DNA of 58,930 nucleotides from Anaerolinea sp. (GTDB lineage: Bacteria; Chloroflexota; Anaerolineae; Aggregatilineales; UBA2796). The stretch covers positions 1 to 58,930 of the forward strand of contig JACSRJ010000227.1 of NCBI GenBank assembly GCA_014879835.1, in the 5' to 3' direction. Below are positions 9,552 through 17,468 of the stretch, in pieces. Within the stretch, counting starts at the first letter, position 1. Every line of letters starts with the position of its first letter. Under the pieces are notes generated by a model that did not search any database, was not told where the DNA came from, and was given only the letters and a program-made list of their open reading frames with translations. The translations under genes and the position numbers were made by a program.

Positions 9552-9791
9552 TTCACTTTCGCGGTACCACCTTGATTTCCGGGCAGGTTTATCCAACCCC
9601 GCACCCGGACTCTCATGATCGCGTTAACGGGCGAACCCGGGTGTGCTTCAAACCCTAGCGGGGTTCAGCACATCGACTCTGGAGCGACCTTCAGCGCTTT
9701 ACGTGGGCGGTCTCTCAGCCGGGAACCGCCTCTCTGAGCAGCGTTTTGCGCTTACTCCTCTCCTTCATTGTCGTTGGATTTATAAACCAAC
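9516..9791 (-). ncRNA. T-box riboswitch, valine type (GUC specifier)
   Basis: On the minus strand the leader holds the T-box sequence AAGGTGGTACCGCGA (9559-9573), which pairs with the tRNA acceptor end. It is followed by an intrinsic terminator. Upstream lie Stem I landmarks: AGAGAGGCGG with GGCTGAGAGACCGCC, then GAAG-GTC-GCTCCAGAG, placing a GUC codon (9686-9688) at the specifier position. GUC encodes valine, and valS lies downstream. T-boxes bind uncharged tRNA and switch from terminator to antiterminator. A TTGAGC-N17-TATACT promoter sits just upstream of the leader. The immediate downstream gene is the methyltransferase at 9414, then valS. Confidence 0.93.
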
Positions 9792-9797
9792 GCGATC

Positions 9798-9826
9798 AGT
9801 ATATCACGCCTCCGGGCTTAGCTCAA
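9798..9826 (-). promoter_or_regulatory. Promoter of the T-box / methyltransferase / valS unit
   Basis: TTGAGC, 17 bases, TATACT on the minus strand. Transcription would start near 9790, right at the 5' end of the T-box. The -35 region overlaps the last codons of the kinase gene upstream (stop at 9818). Confidence 0.7.
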
Positions 9827-12097
9827 GCGCCAGATATTAAGGTTAGAGAAGGCGCACTTTTCAGCGGTGCCAGAGACGCCTCGGATCATGAAGTAACCAA
9901 TGGAGCCGCCCTTATACAGCTCGCTCACGTCCTGCTGAACCACCTGTTTACCATTCAGATATAGGGTCATGGTTGTCCCCAGCACCACAATGGTCATGCG
10001 ATTGGTGTCGCCAGTGGTGCGGTTGATCCCCGTCTCACGCCCATTGACGATTGCCCGACTGCTCCACTTGGCCAGCGCCCGCGAGTCAATGCGCCAATTC
10101 TGATTGCGGTAAAAGTGGGAGACCAGCATGTCAATATCGGTCACTTTATCGCCCTTGATGGTCTCGTTGTGACCGCCCACGTACATGCCGCACGAGGTTG
10201 AACCTTCACTTTGGGTGCTGCTGCTCACGCTCACATCCACCGAGATGATCAGATCATAGTAAATTGAGCGGGTGAAGACCTCCGAGTAAAAGACATTGGT
10301 TTCACCAGTGTCACCAACCACCTCGTGTTCAGGTTCCTGAACGGGCACGCTGATGGCGCGGCGGTTAGAAGGCACAACCCCGCTCTGGATCAAGGCTGCA
10401 AGCACCTCATCCCCCTCATCGGAAAGCAGATCGCCCGAACTGACGGCGATGGTTGTGGCCGCAAGTGTTGGGGTCGCAGCAGCGCGGGTCACCGTTGGGA
10501 ATCCACGCCGAGTCGGGGTGATGGTGGGCGCAAGGGCGATGGCTGTAGCGGTCTTGGCCGCAGCTTCAACGGTGGTTGTCAGATTGAGATTAAAGGCCTC
10601 AATAGTGGACATCTGATTGGCGAGGGCCGTTGCCGTTCCACCAAGGACTGCCTGCATGGTCGCAGTCGCGTTGACCATGACCGCAGTTTCAAGTGCCGCT
10701 TGCGTGGCTGTCTGATTATTGCTGAAGGCATCAAGGGTAGCCAACCGTTCGGCAATCACGGTCTCCGTTGCGTTAGGGGTTGAAGTGGGTGTCTCCGTCG
10801 GGGTATGGGTCGCCGTCGGAGTGAGCGTCTCGGTTGGAGTCGTGCTAGGAGTCATGGTGGGGGTGGGGGTGTTGCTGGCCAGCGGGGTCGCTGAGAGTGC
10901 GGCCACTGCAACCGCTGTCCCCGTTGCATTGGCGTTGTTCTGATTATTCTGATTGCCGGTGATAACTGCCACCCCGATCCCGCCGCCGCCAAGCAAGAGC
11001 GCCGCTAACAATCCCAAGATCAGTAAGGGGTTACCCTTACGTGCTGATGCCGCCGGAGCCGCATCCATCGATGAGGGCATCGAGGGCGCTCCGTATCCAG
11101 AAGACGGTTGGTTATAGGGCGACGCGGCAGGCCCGGTTGCAGGCACCTGATAGGTTCCCGGCGATCCTCCCGATGGAGTTACAGGGCGTCCCGCCGTTGG
11201 GGGTGGGGTCGTAGCCACATAGGTTTCTTGTGCACCTACCGGTGCCGAAGTGGTGGGCGGGACTCCCCGAAGGGCATTCTCAAATTCACGGGCCATCTCC
11301 ACCGCAGCGGAGTAACGCATCTCTGGTGCCTTGGACAGCGTTTTTTCCATCACAGCAACCACGCCCGCAGGTAGGTCAGGTTTGATGCTCTGAGGCGGGG
11401 GTGGGGTCTCGTAGACATGTTGGAAGATCAGGGCCGCGGGGGTATCAGAATTGAAAGGCAGTTTGCCGCAGACCATCTCATAGAGCATCACACCCAGCGT
11501 GTAAAGATCGGAGCGTCCATCAACATGACGCCCCATAGCCTGTTCGGGCGACATGTACGCAGGTGTGCCCATCACTGTACCAGTCGCGGTCAGTTTACGA
11601 TCACTGCCTTCAATACGGGCAATACCAAAATCGGTCAGGTAACAATTATCCTCCATATCAAGGAGGACGTTGTTGGGTTTAAGATCGCGGTGGATCACCC
11701 CGCGCCGGTGGGCATAATCTAGGGCCGAACCGATCTGTTTGAGGTACTCCGCAATTCGCTGAAGGGTGAGACCTCCAGAACGCATCACATCATCAAGAGA
11801 GCCGCCCTCCATATAACGCATCACGATATAGGGAGTACCGTCTTCTGCACTGCCATAGTCAATGACGGGAAGAATGTGAGGATGCTCCAGTGACGCCACG
11901 ATCTTCGCCTCGCGTTCAAAACGCTCTACGAAGCCGGGGTCATTGGCAATCTCGCGGGACATTACTTTGATCGCAACCTTGCGATCAACACTGGTTTGGC
12001 GAGCCAGATAAACTGCTGCCATCCCACCTTTTCCAAGCCGACGCTCTAGGGTATAGGGTCCCAGCGTCTTTCCCGACATATCAGACATTACCGCCAT
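9818..12097 (-). CDS. Membrane Ser/Thr protein kinase with extracytoplasmic domain
   Basis: PknB-type kinase of 759 residues. The kinase domain (about 15-275) has the G-loop GKGGMAAVY, Lys44 (VAIKV), HRDLKPNN with Asp138, DFG with Asp156, and the activation segment ending SPEQ. A Pro/Ala-rich juxtamembrane stretch leads to one membrane segment (356-380). Outside the cell there is a Thr/Pro linker (408-441), an Ala/Thr-rich helical region, and a C-terminal domain from about 595 rich in beta strands (GMYVGGHNE, LYLNGKQVVQQDV) that looks like a concanavalin/LamG-type jelly roll. The known role of such kinases is signalling from the envelope; the ligand here is unknown. ATG at 12097 follows AAGGA, and a consensus promoter lies at 12161. 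Confidence 0.92.
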   Translation of the reverse strand: MAVMSDMSGKTLGPYTLERRLGKGGMAAVYLARQTSVDRKVAIKVMSREIANDPGFVERFEREAKIVASLEHPHILPVIDYGSAEDGTPYIVMRYMEGGSLDDVMRSGGLTLQRIAEYLKQIGSALDYAHRRGVIHRDLKPNNVLLDMEDNCYLTDFGIARIEGSDRKLTATGTVMGTPAYMSPEQAMGRHVDGRSDLYTLGVMLYEMVCGKLPFNSDTPAALIFQHVYETPPPPQSIKPDLPAGVVAVMEKTLSKAPEMRYSAAVEMAREFENALRGVPPTTSAPVGAQETYVATTPPPTAGRPVTPSGGSPGTYQVPATGPAASPYNQPSSGYGAPSMPSSMDAAPAASARKGNPLLILGLLAALLLGGGGIGVAVITGNQNNQNNANATGTAVAVAALSATPLASNTPTPTMTPSTTPTETLTPTATHTPTETPTSTPNATETVIAERLATLDAFSNNQTATQAALETAVMVNATATMQAVLGGTATALANQMSTIEAFNLNLTTTVEAAAKTATAIALAPTITPTRRGFPTVTRAAATPTLAATTIAVSSGDLLSDEGDEVLAALIQSGVVPSNRRAISVPVQEPEHEVVGDTGETNVFYSEVFTRSIYYDLIISVDVSVSSSTQSEGSTSCGMYVGGHNETIKGDKVTDIDMLVSHFYRNQNWRIDSRALAKWSSRAIVNGRETGINRTTGDTNRMTIVVLGTTMTLYLNGKQVVQQDVSELYKGGSIGYFMIRGVSGTAEKCAFSNLNIWRLS

Positions 12098-12160
12098 AAC
12101 CGCGTCCTTATCGTTGTTAAGGGAATAGGCTGTTGGAGCAAGCTGCGTGCAGTGACTAGA

Positions 12161-12189
12161 TTTATACAGCGCTCAAGGGCGCTTGTCAA
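12161..12189 (-). promoter_or_regulatory. Promoter of the Ser/Thr kinase gene
   Basis: TTGACA, 17 bases, TATAAA on the minus strand, 64 bases before the kinase ATG. The spacer contains a small inverted repeat (GCGC..GCGC) that could be an operator. Confidence 0.75.
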
Positions 12190-12225
12190 ACCGCGTCTGT
12201 CTACTGCACCTCAATAATGACTCTG

Positions 12226-12256
12226 TTTTCCGTCCTGTTACACACCGGACGGAAAA
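12226..12256 (-). terminator. Hairpin terminator after the glycosyltransferase gene
   Basis: Perfect 10-bp palindromic stem (TTTTCCGTCC at 12226-12235 with 12247-12256), starting 8 bases past the stop of the GT-C gene. The arm itself ends in four T's. It separates that gene from the kinase promoter. Confidence 0.6.
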
Positions 12257-12263
12257 TGATCAC

Positions 12264-14468
12264 CTAACCGCGCTCGTAAACGTAAAAACCGAGTGAGCCA
12301 TCTTCACCCAGAAATACCTGACGGACACGCCCACCGGGAAACTGCATCCGAATCCGATCCAAGTCCTCGCGCCGTTCTGGGGCCACAATGAAGGTAAAGG
12401 GTTTGTCGCCTCGAAAATCCCCTAAACCATCATCATACATGTAGTATTTGCGCCCCATCATAAAGTACTGTACCACAAGTGTATTCTCGACCCCGGTTGC
12501 GAACTGATTCACCACCACTACTTGGCGCCCGGCATTGGTGGCCGCGACCATCTCGCGGGCGGTGGCATTGGTTGCAAAGTTGGGGCGGTTTTGAAGGAAG
12601 TTATTTTCCGGCACATACACCCCATAATAAAACCAAGCGTTGGTCGCAAACAAGATTGCGCCGATCACGAGGGCAATCTTGAGGTACGCTTGAGGCCGTT
12701 GAATCACCCGGGCAATGCCATAAGCAACTGCCCCCACGCCCATCGCCACCAGCAGCGAAAACGCCGATACTGCGGGGAAGTAACGTTGATACTGAGGCGG
12801 GCTGATCGAAAGCGTTGACCCTATCAGAATCACGGAAAAGCCCCAGCCTAAGGGCAGTGACCAGCGTGGACGCTTCCAGATCAGAATCAGCGAAAGCGCA
12901 GCCCCAATCAGCAGCATCGGCGCACCGTAAATACCCAGCATGTTGGAACCGGGCCCGATCCAGCCGCTTTGGTCGGGAATCTGGAATAGGGCGAGAAATG
13001 AGTGCTTCACCTGAGTCAGAAGGTACTCGCCCACATCCTGACCGCCTTCTGCGACTCGCTGCAAATGTCCACCCAAAAGGATATTGGGTTCAGCACGGGT
13101 GCTAAATGGCTGCTGGAAGTAGAGCAAATAATGATTCTGGGGTAGGGTGATCAGGAATGCCCCTAATGGTACGATCAACAGATAACGCCATTGTCGGGTG
13201 ATCACTGAGCGTTCACGTATCCAAATGAACAGCACATAGGCGATCATTACGGGGATCGCCAGCCGTCCACCCAGATAAAATAATTGAGCGCAGCCTAGAA
13301 AGATACCCGCCAGCGCATAATCGCTTGGGGCACGCCGCCGCAGCCCTCGAAGTAGGTAATAAAAGGCAAATGTGGCAAAAAGTGGGTCACCCGGTTGGTT
13401 CATGGAGAGGCGGCTGAGTTGGATATGGAAAAACCACGGGATCGCATACAGCACCGCCACCAGCGCCAACTGCCAACCGAACAATTCTCGCCCTAACAGA
13501 TACAACGCGACCATGCCCAGCGCTCCCATGATCGCTGAGGGCATCCGGGCCCCTTCTTTGGTGTAACCAAAAATGGTATTGGAAACGCCGATCATGGCCT
13601 GATAGATGCGAGGATGAGAGTGGTTACCCGGCTCAAAGGGGGTAATCAGGAATCTCTCTAGGGGGAAGGTTGCGCCTTCACGGGCAAAGACTGCCTCATC
13701 CTGATCAAGCAGGGGCGGATTACCTTCAAGATTGGTGGCCCGAAAAAGCATTCCAAAGATGAAGATCACCACGATCAGCCCATACTCCCACAAGCGTAAA
13801 GGGTGCGTGTTGGGACGGCGCGGTTCGCTTTCCGCAGGAGAGAAGGCCATCACCAGCGCCACCATCGACAAAATCCACAAGATGATATGTTCACTCAGAT
13901 GGGCTTCTTGAGGTTTGAGGATGGTTCGGTAGGACACAAAGGACACCAAACCAACGGAGATCAGCAGCCACCACCAACGAATTTTGAGTCGGTAGGCATC
14001 GGTGGGTTGATTCTCAACCGGCGTGGTGGGTCCAGTAAGGGGCGGAAAGTCCCCTTTGAGCGCCGCAAAAAACATGGCAAACCCCACGAGGATCATCACC
14101 CATCCGCCGCTGGTCGGGTAATCCTTCGGGTCTTGATAGATGACCGATTGTCCCACATACATCATGCCCAAACTGACCGCAATAGCAGTTGCCCGCTGCC
14201 AGCGAATCTGAAGGACGCCCGCACTGAATCGGGCCCAAAAGTTCTGAAGCTGAGACCTAAACGAAGGTGGCGGTTCTGTTGGCGCAGCCGTTGAGGATAT
14301 GACTGCCGCGCTTTGGGGATCACGGCGGGTAGAGAGGTACAACGCTACCGCCAAAGAGGCGACGACGAAGATAACCAAAAACAAAAACGCGGTTTGCGGC
14401 GGCTGGGTCAGGATCAACGCAGCGCTGCCGATCAAGACCACCAAAAAAGCGAGCCAGCGGTTCAGCAC
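12264..14468 (-). CDS. GT-C family membrane glycosyltransferase (GT39/ArnT-like)
   Basis: A 734-residue polytopic protein with about 12-14 hydrophobic segments. The long loop after the fourth or fifth segment carries the acidic DQDEAVFAREG motif and then NHSHPRIYQ, as expected for GT-C enzymes that use polyprenyl-phosphate sugars (PMT/ArnT type, RgtA/B/C/D-like domain). A C-terminal soluble part follows. Such enzymes transfer a sugar to protein or lipid on the outer side of the membrane. The start is GTG at 14468 after GAGGT. The kinase gene downstream encodes a protein with a Thr/Pro-rich outer linker, a conceivable O-glycosylation target, but this is only a guess. N-terminal membrane segments are unusually numerous before the catalytic loop. 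Confidence 0.82.
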   Translation of the reverse strand: MLNRWLAFLVVLIGSAALILTQPPQTAFLFLVIFVVASLAVALYLSTRRDPQSAAVISSTAAPTEPPPSFRSQLQNFWARFSAGVLQIRWQRATAIAVSLGMMYVGQSVIYQDPKDYPTSGGWVMILVGFAMFFAALKGDFPPLTGPTTPVENQPTDAYRLKIRWWWLLISVGLVSFVSYRTILKPQEAHLSEHIILWILSMVALVMAFSPAESEPRRPNTHPLRLWEYGLIVVIFIFGMLFRATNLEGNPPLLDQDEAVFAREGATFPLERFLITPFEPGNHSHPRIYQAMIGVSNTIFGYTKEGARMPSAIMGALGMVALYLLGRELFGWQLALVAVLYAIPWFFHIQLSRLSMNQPGDPLFATFAFYYLLRGLRRRAPSDYALAGIFLGCAQLFYLGGRLAIPVMIAYVLFIWIRERSVITRQWRYLLIVPLGAFLITLPQNHYLLYFQQPFSTRAEPNILLGGHLQRVAEGGQDVGEYLLTQVKHSFLALFQIPDQSGWIGPGSNMLGIYGAPMLLIGAALSLILIWKRPRWSLPLGWGFSVILIGSTLSISPPQYQRYFPAVSAFSLLVAMGVGAVAYGIARVIQRPQAYLKIALVIGAILFATNAWFYYGVYVPENNFLQNRPNFATNATAREMVAATNAGRQVVVVNQFATGVENTLVVQYFMMGRKYYMYDDGLGDFRGDKPFTFIVAPERREDLDRIRMQFPGGRVRQVFLGEDGSLGFYVYERG

Positions 14469-14626
14469 AGTGACCTCACAAGGTTGAGCATTCGTGCGCC
14501 TCTAAGGGTACTGCGAAAAACGTGCTGAGACAACCACCCCTTGATCCATTCAATCGTCTGAGGGGGGACACCACCTAACAAGGGCAGTTTTTTGGGGGAG
14601 GTAGGATTCAGCCTTATGCTGGGTTT

Positions 14627-14702
14627 CGTAGGGGCAGTCCCGTGTGGCTGCCCGGTATTTTGTCTGTACGCGCCGGGCGACCACATGGGGTGGTCCCTAC
14701 AA
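14627..14702. repeat. Dispersed palindromic element, copy B
   Basis: 76-base element with arms CGTAGGGGCAGTCCCG / GGGGTGGTCCCTACAAG and the same core GGTATTTTGTCTGTACGCG as copy A. It matches the reverse complement of copy C at 33870 nearly base for base. Confidence 0.75.
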
Positions 14703-14736
14703 GGCGGATTTTCGAGGGTGAATACCCTCTATTTTC

Positions 14737-14768
14737 CCCGGTAGGGGCGTGGCGCGCCATGCCACCCA
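14737..14768. repeat. Small dispersed palindrome (GGTAGGGGC-GTGGCGCGCCATGCC), copy 1
   Basis: Short palindrome centred on GGCGCGCC, found about 35 bases beyond copy B. A second copy in the same orientation lies at 33979-34010, again about 35 bases beyond a copy of the large element. Confidence 0.65.
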
Positions 14769-14769
14769 G

Positions 14770-15900
14770 TTAACCGAGGGCTTGGATCAGCAGCGCTTCC
14801 CCTTCTGATGAGGCTAACGCTTCGAGAGTCATGCGGCACAGGGACAGGGTGATCTTGGCTTGATCCGGTTTACGGGTTTGACCTACATCAACATGTTGAT
14901 CGAACCGTTCGAGGGTACGGGCAGCCTGATAAACAATGGTCTTGAGCAGATCAAAAGCCCCATCCGAGAGCGGTGGTTTGCCTCGATAGTTCTCCAGACG
15001 CCCTCCCTTCCGATAAGCAGGGTATGCCTCCAAGCCCATAAAACGCAAAAACCAATCAGCGCGATAATGTCCAAGCGCAGCCACGATCCCAGCGTAATCA
15101 GCGATCAGTTCATCAAGCAGGTTGTTGCGCATGATCCCAAAGAGGCGCAGGGTGAAGTAGTGAACGCACTCGTGTTCGCGTCGAATGACAAAAGAAAGGG
15201 CGCGCCACTGAGAATCATCACAGTCCATCATTTCAGGGCTGACTGCGCTGTAATATCCCTCACTGAGGATGATCAAACGATCTTGATAGCGGTTTTTTTG
15301 AGGGACGAGGGTCTCGAATAAATAGTGCTGCCAAGCGTTTTCGGAACGATCTGGGGCGCTCTGCTCCCATTCACGGCGAATTGCCTGAATGCGCGCCCAA
15401 TTGTTGAATCCACTGACCGTACAGGCACCCATCGAATCCGGGATTGGATAAGGTTCGTTCCGGTGGGAAAAAGCCCGCACAAGGCTCACAAAGTCCTCAC
15501 GGGCAGGGGTCACCAGAATAGGGATCGTGCCTACCGGGGTTGGGTAGAGCTGTACCTTTAGCCCCTCAGGGTTCACAAGGATTAAGCCTGTAGCAAGGTT
15601 CGATTCCTGTGGCCAAACCCCACGACGTGTGGCTTGTCGGTAGCTTTCCTCGTTGCTTATGCCATCCCGAATAGGGAAGGCAAACTGAGGCAAACATGTC
15701 CGCAGTGCCTCCCACACCCCCTCAGGCGCGGCACTGATCTGCTTCCAAAACGAGACAAAAAGTTCATCGGGCAGCGGAAATTCAAGCGCGACAGGCACCT
15801 GTTGGAACGGGTTATGGGTATAGTCCAGAAGCTCCGGAACCATCTCCGGTGACGCTCCTAAGGCAAGGAGGATGCTTGCGCGAGTCTCTTGATTGATCAT
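14770..15900 (-). CDS. HExxH (gluzincin-like) protein next to a Nif11-type precursor
   Basis: A 376-residue protein with no signal peptide or membrane segment. Near the middle it has HECVH (243-247) and, 17 residues after the second His, ELIAD (Glu264, Asp268), the HExxH...ExxxD pattern of gluzincin zinc peptidases. The N-terminus (ASILLALGASPEMVPELLDY) and general layout recall a family of uncharacterised proteins I remember as DUF7005, which I cannot verify here. It is divergent from, and 88 bases away from, a gene for a Nif11-type double-glycine precursor. A role in processing or modifying that peptide is an inference. The first ATG is at 15900; an in-frame TTG lies at 15912. It could equally be an unrelated metal-binding protein. 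Confidence 0.7.
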   Translation of the reverse strand: MINQETRASILLALGASPEMVPELLDYTHNPFQQVPVALEFPLPDELFVSFWKQISAAPEGVWEALRTCLPQFAFPIRDGISNEESYRQATRRGVWPQESNLATGLILVNPEGLKVQLYPTPVGTIPILVTPAREDFVSLVRAFSHRNEPYPIPDSMGACTVSGFNNWARIQAIRREWEQSAPDRSENAWQHYLFETLVPQKNRYQDRLIILSEGYYSAVSPEMMDCDDSQWRALSFVIRREHECVHYFTLRLFGIMRNNLLDELIADYAGIVAALGHYRADWFLRFMGLEAYPAYRKGGRLENYRGKPPLSDGAFDLLKTIVYQAARTLERFDQHVDVGQTRKPDQAKITLSLCRMTLEALASSEGEALLIQALG

Positions 15901-15988
15901 ACAATGGGGCAAACCCTGAACATCAAACCGGTAGTCCGCTAATGCTATCTAGCATCCATGAGACCACAAGTGGCACGGAGGGTAACAC

Positions 15989-16306
15989 ATGTCTAAAGAG
16001 AACGCAAAAGCGTTCCTACAGCGCTTGCTTCAAGATCGAAGCCTGCTTGAACGCTGTCGATCGTCCTCAAAGACAGGAAAGTGGCGGATCGCGTCCGAGA
16101 TCGGGCTGCCCCACACAGAGGAAGACATGCGCGCCGTGATCGCGGAGGGAATCCAGCAAGCCCGCCGCTCTAGCGGTGAACTCACTGATGAACAGTTAAG
16201 TCATATTGCCGGGGGGGTAATGCGGGTTCCGGGGGAGGTGATCAGTTTGCTCTCCGACGCCCCTTTATCGGAGATAAACGGTGATGTGCTTCTCAATCTC
16301 AATTGA
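15989..16306 (+). CDS. Nif11-type leader peptide (putative RiPP precursor)
   Basis: A 105-residue protein with an N-terminal helical Nif11-like leader (AKAFLQRLLQDRSLLERC), an intermediate EGIQQARR segment, and the hallmark ELTDEQLSHIAGG ending in the double glycine at 75-76. The remaining 29 residues (77-105, beginning VMRVPGEV and ending LLNLN) would be the core. The core has three Ser, no Cys and no Thr, so lanthionine or thiazole chemistry is unlikely; Asn, Asp and Ser are the polar residues available. GGAGGG sits 7 bases before the ATG, so it is well expressed by design. No LanM, radical SAM, YcaO or peptidase-type ABC transporter is adjacent; the only partner is the divergent HExxH protein. 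Confidence 0.82.
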   Translation: MSKENAKAFLQRLLQDRSLLERCRSSSKTGKWRIASEIGLPHTEEDMRAVIAEGIQQARRSSGELTDEQLSHIAGGVMRVPGEVISLLSDAPLSEINGDVLLNLN

Positions 16307-16452
16307 ATAAACACCACAAAATCGACCTGTGGGGCGAACCTTAAAATGGTCACGAGAGGGCAGCGCCAGCATCCCCGTAGGTCTTGATGGTCACCGTTTT
16401 AGCAGGGTTGATGGGGGGCGGGGCAAAGGTGTTCCTTGCCTACGCGTTTTTC

Positions 16453-16481
16453 TTGACAAGCCCCTCGTTTGTGATTATCAT
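16453..16481 (+). promoter_or_regulatory. Promoter of the cytochrome oxidase III/IV operon
   Basis: TTGACA, 17 bases, TATCAT, located 49 bases before the subunit III ATG. It indicates that coxC/coxD/phosphatase form their own transcription unit, separate from the precursor-peptide gene. Confidence 0.75.
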
Positions 16482-16529
16482 CCCAAATGCCGGAAATGCT
16501 CAACTTAAACCCGATTTCGAAGGAAACCC

Positions 16530-17147
16530 ATGCAGCAAGAGACAGCCGTTCCAGCCGTCGTTGCGACTCATGCTTCTGAGGCGCACGCACATCATGAGGT
16601 CGTGCCGTTCAGCAAAAATAACAGCAAGTTCGCTATGTGGCTGTTTTTGGCGTCAGAGGTGATGTTCTTTACCCCTCTGATCGCGGCGAATGTGTGGGCG
16701 CGCACGGTTCAACCCGAAGAACACGCCCTGCTCAATATCCCCATCACCAGCTTAAACAGCTTCATCCTACTGGCCAGCAGTTATTTTGTGGCGCGGGCTA
16801 TCGGGGCCATCCGTAATGGGAATGTGATCAAGATGCAGCGCAGTCTTGTGCTGAACCTCGTTGCGGGTCTGGTCTTTTTTTTGATCATGATGACCGAGTA
16901 CGTAGAACTCTCGCACCATGGGATCACCCTGAACAGCGGCCCCTTTGGTTTTGCCTTTTTCACCCTCACAGGCTTTCACGGGCTGCACGTCCTGATCGGC
17001 TGCACATGGTTAACCATTGTGCTCAATAAGGCGATCAATGGGGTCTACACCAAAGACAATTACTTTGGAGTGGAATTTTACGGGTTATACTGGCATTTTG
17101 TTGATGTGGTGTGGATCTTCATCTTCACCATCGTTTACTTGTTTTAA
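16530..17147 (+). CDS. coxC: Cytochrome c oxidase subunit III
   Basis: Membrane subunit of the aa3-type heme-copper oxidase that ends aerobic respiration. The 205 residues have five hydrophobic segments, the short bacterial form of subunit III. Family signatures include ITSLNSFILLASSYF, FFTLTGFHGLHV and the C-terminal YGLYWHFVDVVWIFIF. The start is supported by AAGGA seven bases upstream. It is followed at 18 bases by a subunit IV gene. Subunits I and II are not in the window, and the gene upstream is unrelated, so these two subunits are split from the core genes. Confidence 0.93.
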   Translation: MQQETAVPAVVATHASEAHAHHEVVPFSKNNSKFAMWLFLASEVMFFTPLIAANVWARTVQPEEHALLNIPITSLNSFILLASSYFVARAIGAIRNGNVIKMQRSLVLNLVAGLVFFLIMMTEYVELSHHGITLNSGPFGFAFFTLTGFHGLHVLIGCTWLTIVLNKAINGVYTKDNYFGVEFYGLYWHFVDVVWIFIFTIVYLF

Positions 17148-17165
17148 TCGGGGAGAACGCCTTTC

Positions 17166-17468
17166 ATGACCACACCTGAGACCATCGCCCACGCGCCCGA
17201 ACACGAAGAAAAGCACGCCAGCGAAGGTACTTTTTTTGTAGTTTTTGGGGCACTGGCCGCACTCACTGTTATCGAACTGCTGGTGATCTACCTCCCCGGA
17301 CTGCGCTACCCGCTTTTGATTGGGTTGATGTTCGCCAAAGCGTGGCTGGTCATCGACTACTTTATGAACTTGCGCTATGACAACAAGCTGTTCCGCATTT
17401 CCTTCCTGATCCCCGTTGCTGCTGGGGTGATTATGACGATCTTACTCACCCCGCTGAGCCATCCATGA
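17166..17468 (+). CDS. Cytochrome c oxidase subunit IV (prokaryotic type)
   Basis: 100-residue protein with a His/Glu-rich N-terminus and three hydrophobic segments, including LLIGLMFAKAWLVIDYFMNLR, characteristic of the COX4_pro/CyoD family. It is an accessory subunit thought to help assemble or stabilise the oxidase. It lies 18 bases after coxC, with GGGAGA before its ATG. Its stop overlaps the start of the next gene by four bases (ATGA), so the three genes are co-translated. Confidence 0.88.
   Translation: MTTPETIAHAPEHEEKHASEGTFFVVFGALAALTVIELLVIYLPGLRYPLLIGLMFAKAWLVIDYFMNLRYDNKLFRISFLIPVAAGVIMTILLTPLSHP

Larger units (their letters stand above)
14469..14769. other. Intergenic region with composite dispersed repeat
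   Basis: About 300 bases with no gene. It holds palindromic element copy B (14627-14702) and a second smaller palindrome (14737-14768) about 35 bases further on, the same arrangement as at 33870-34010. Confidence 0.6.
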
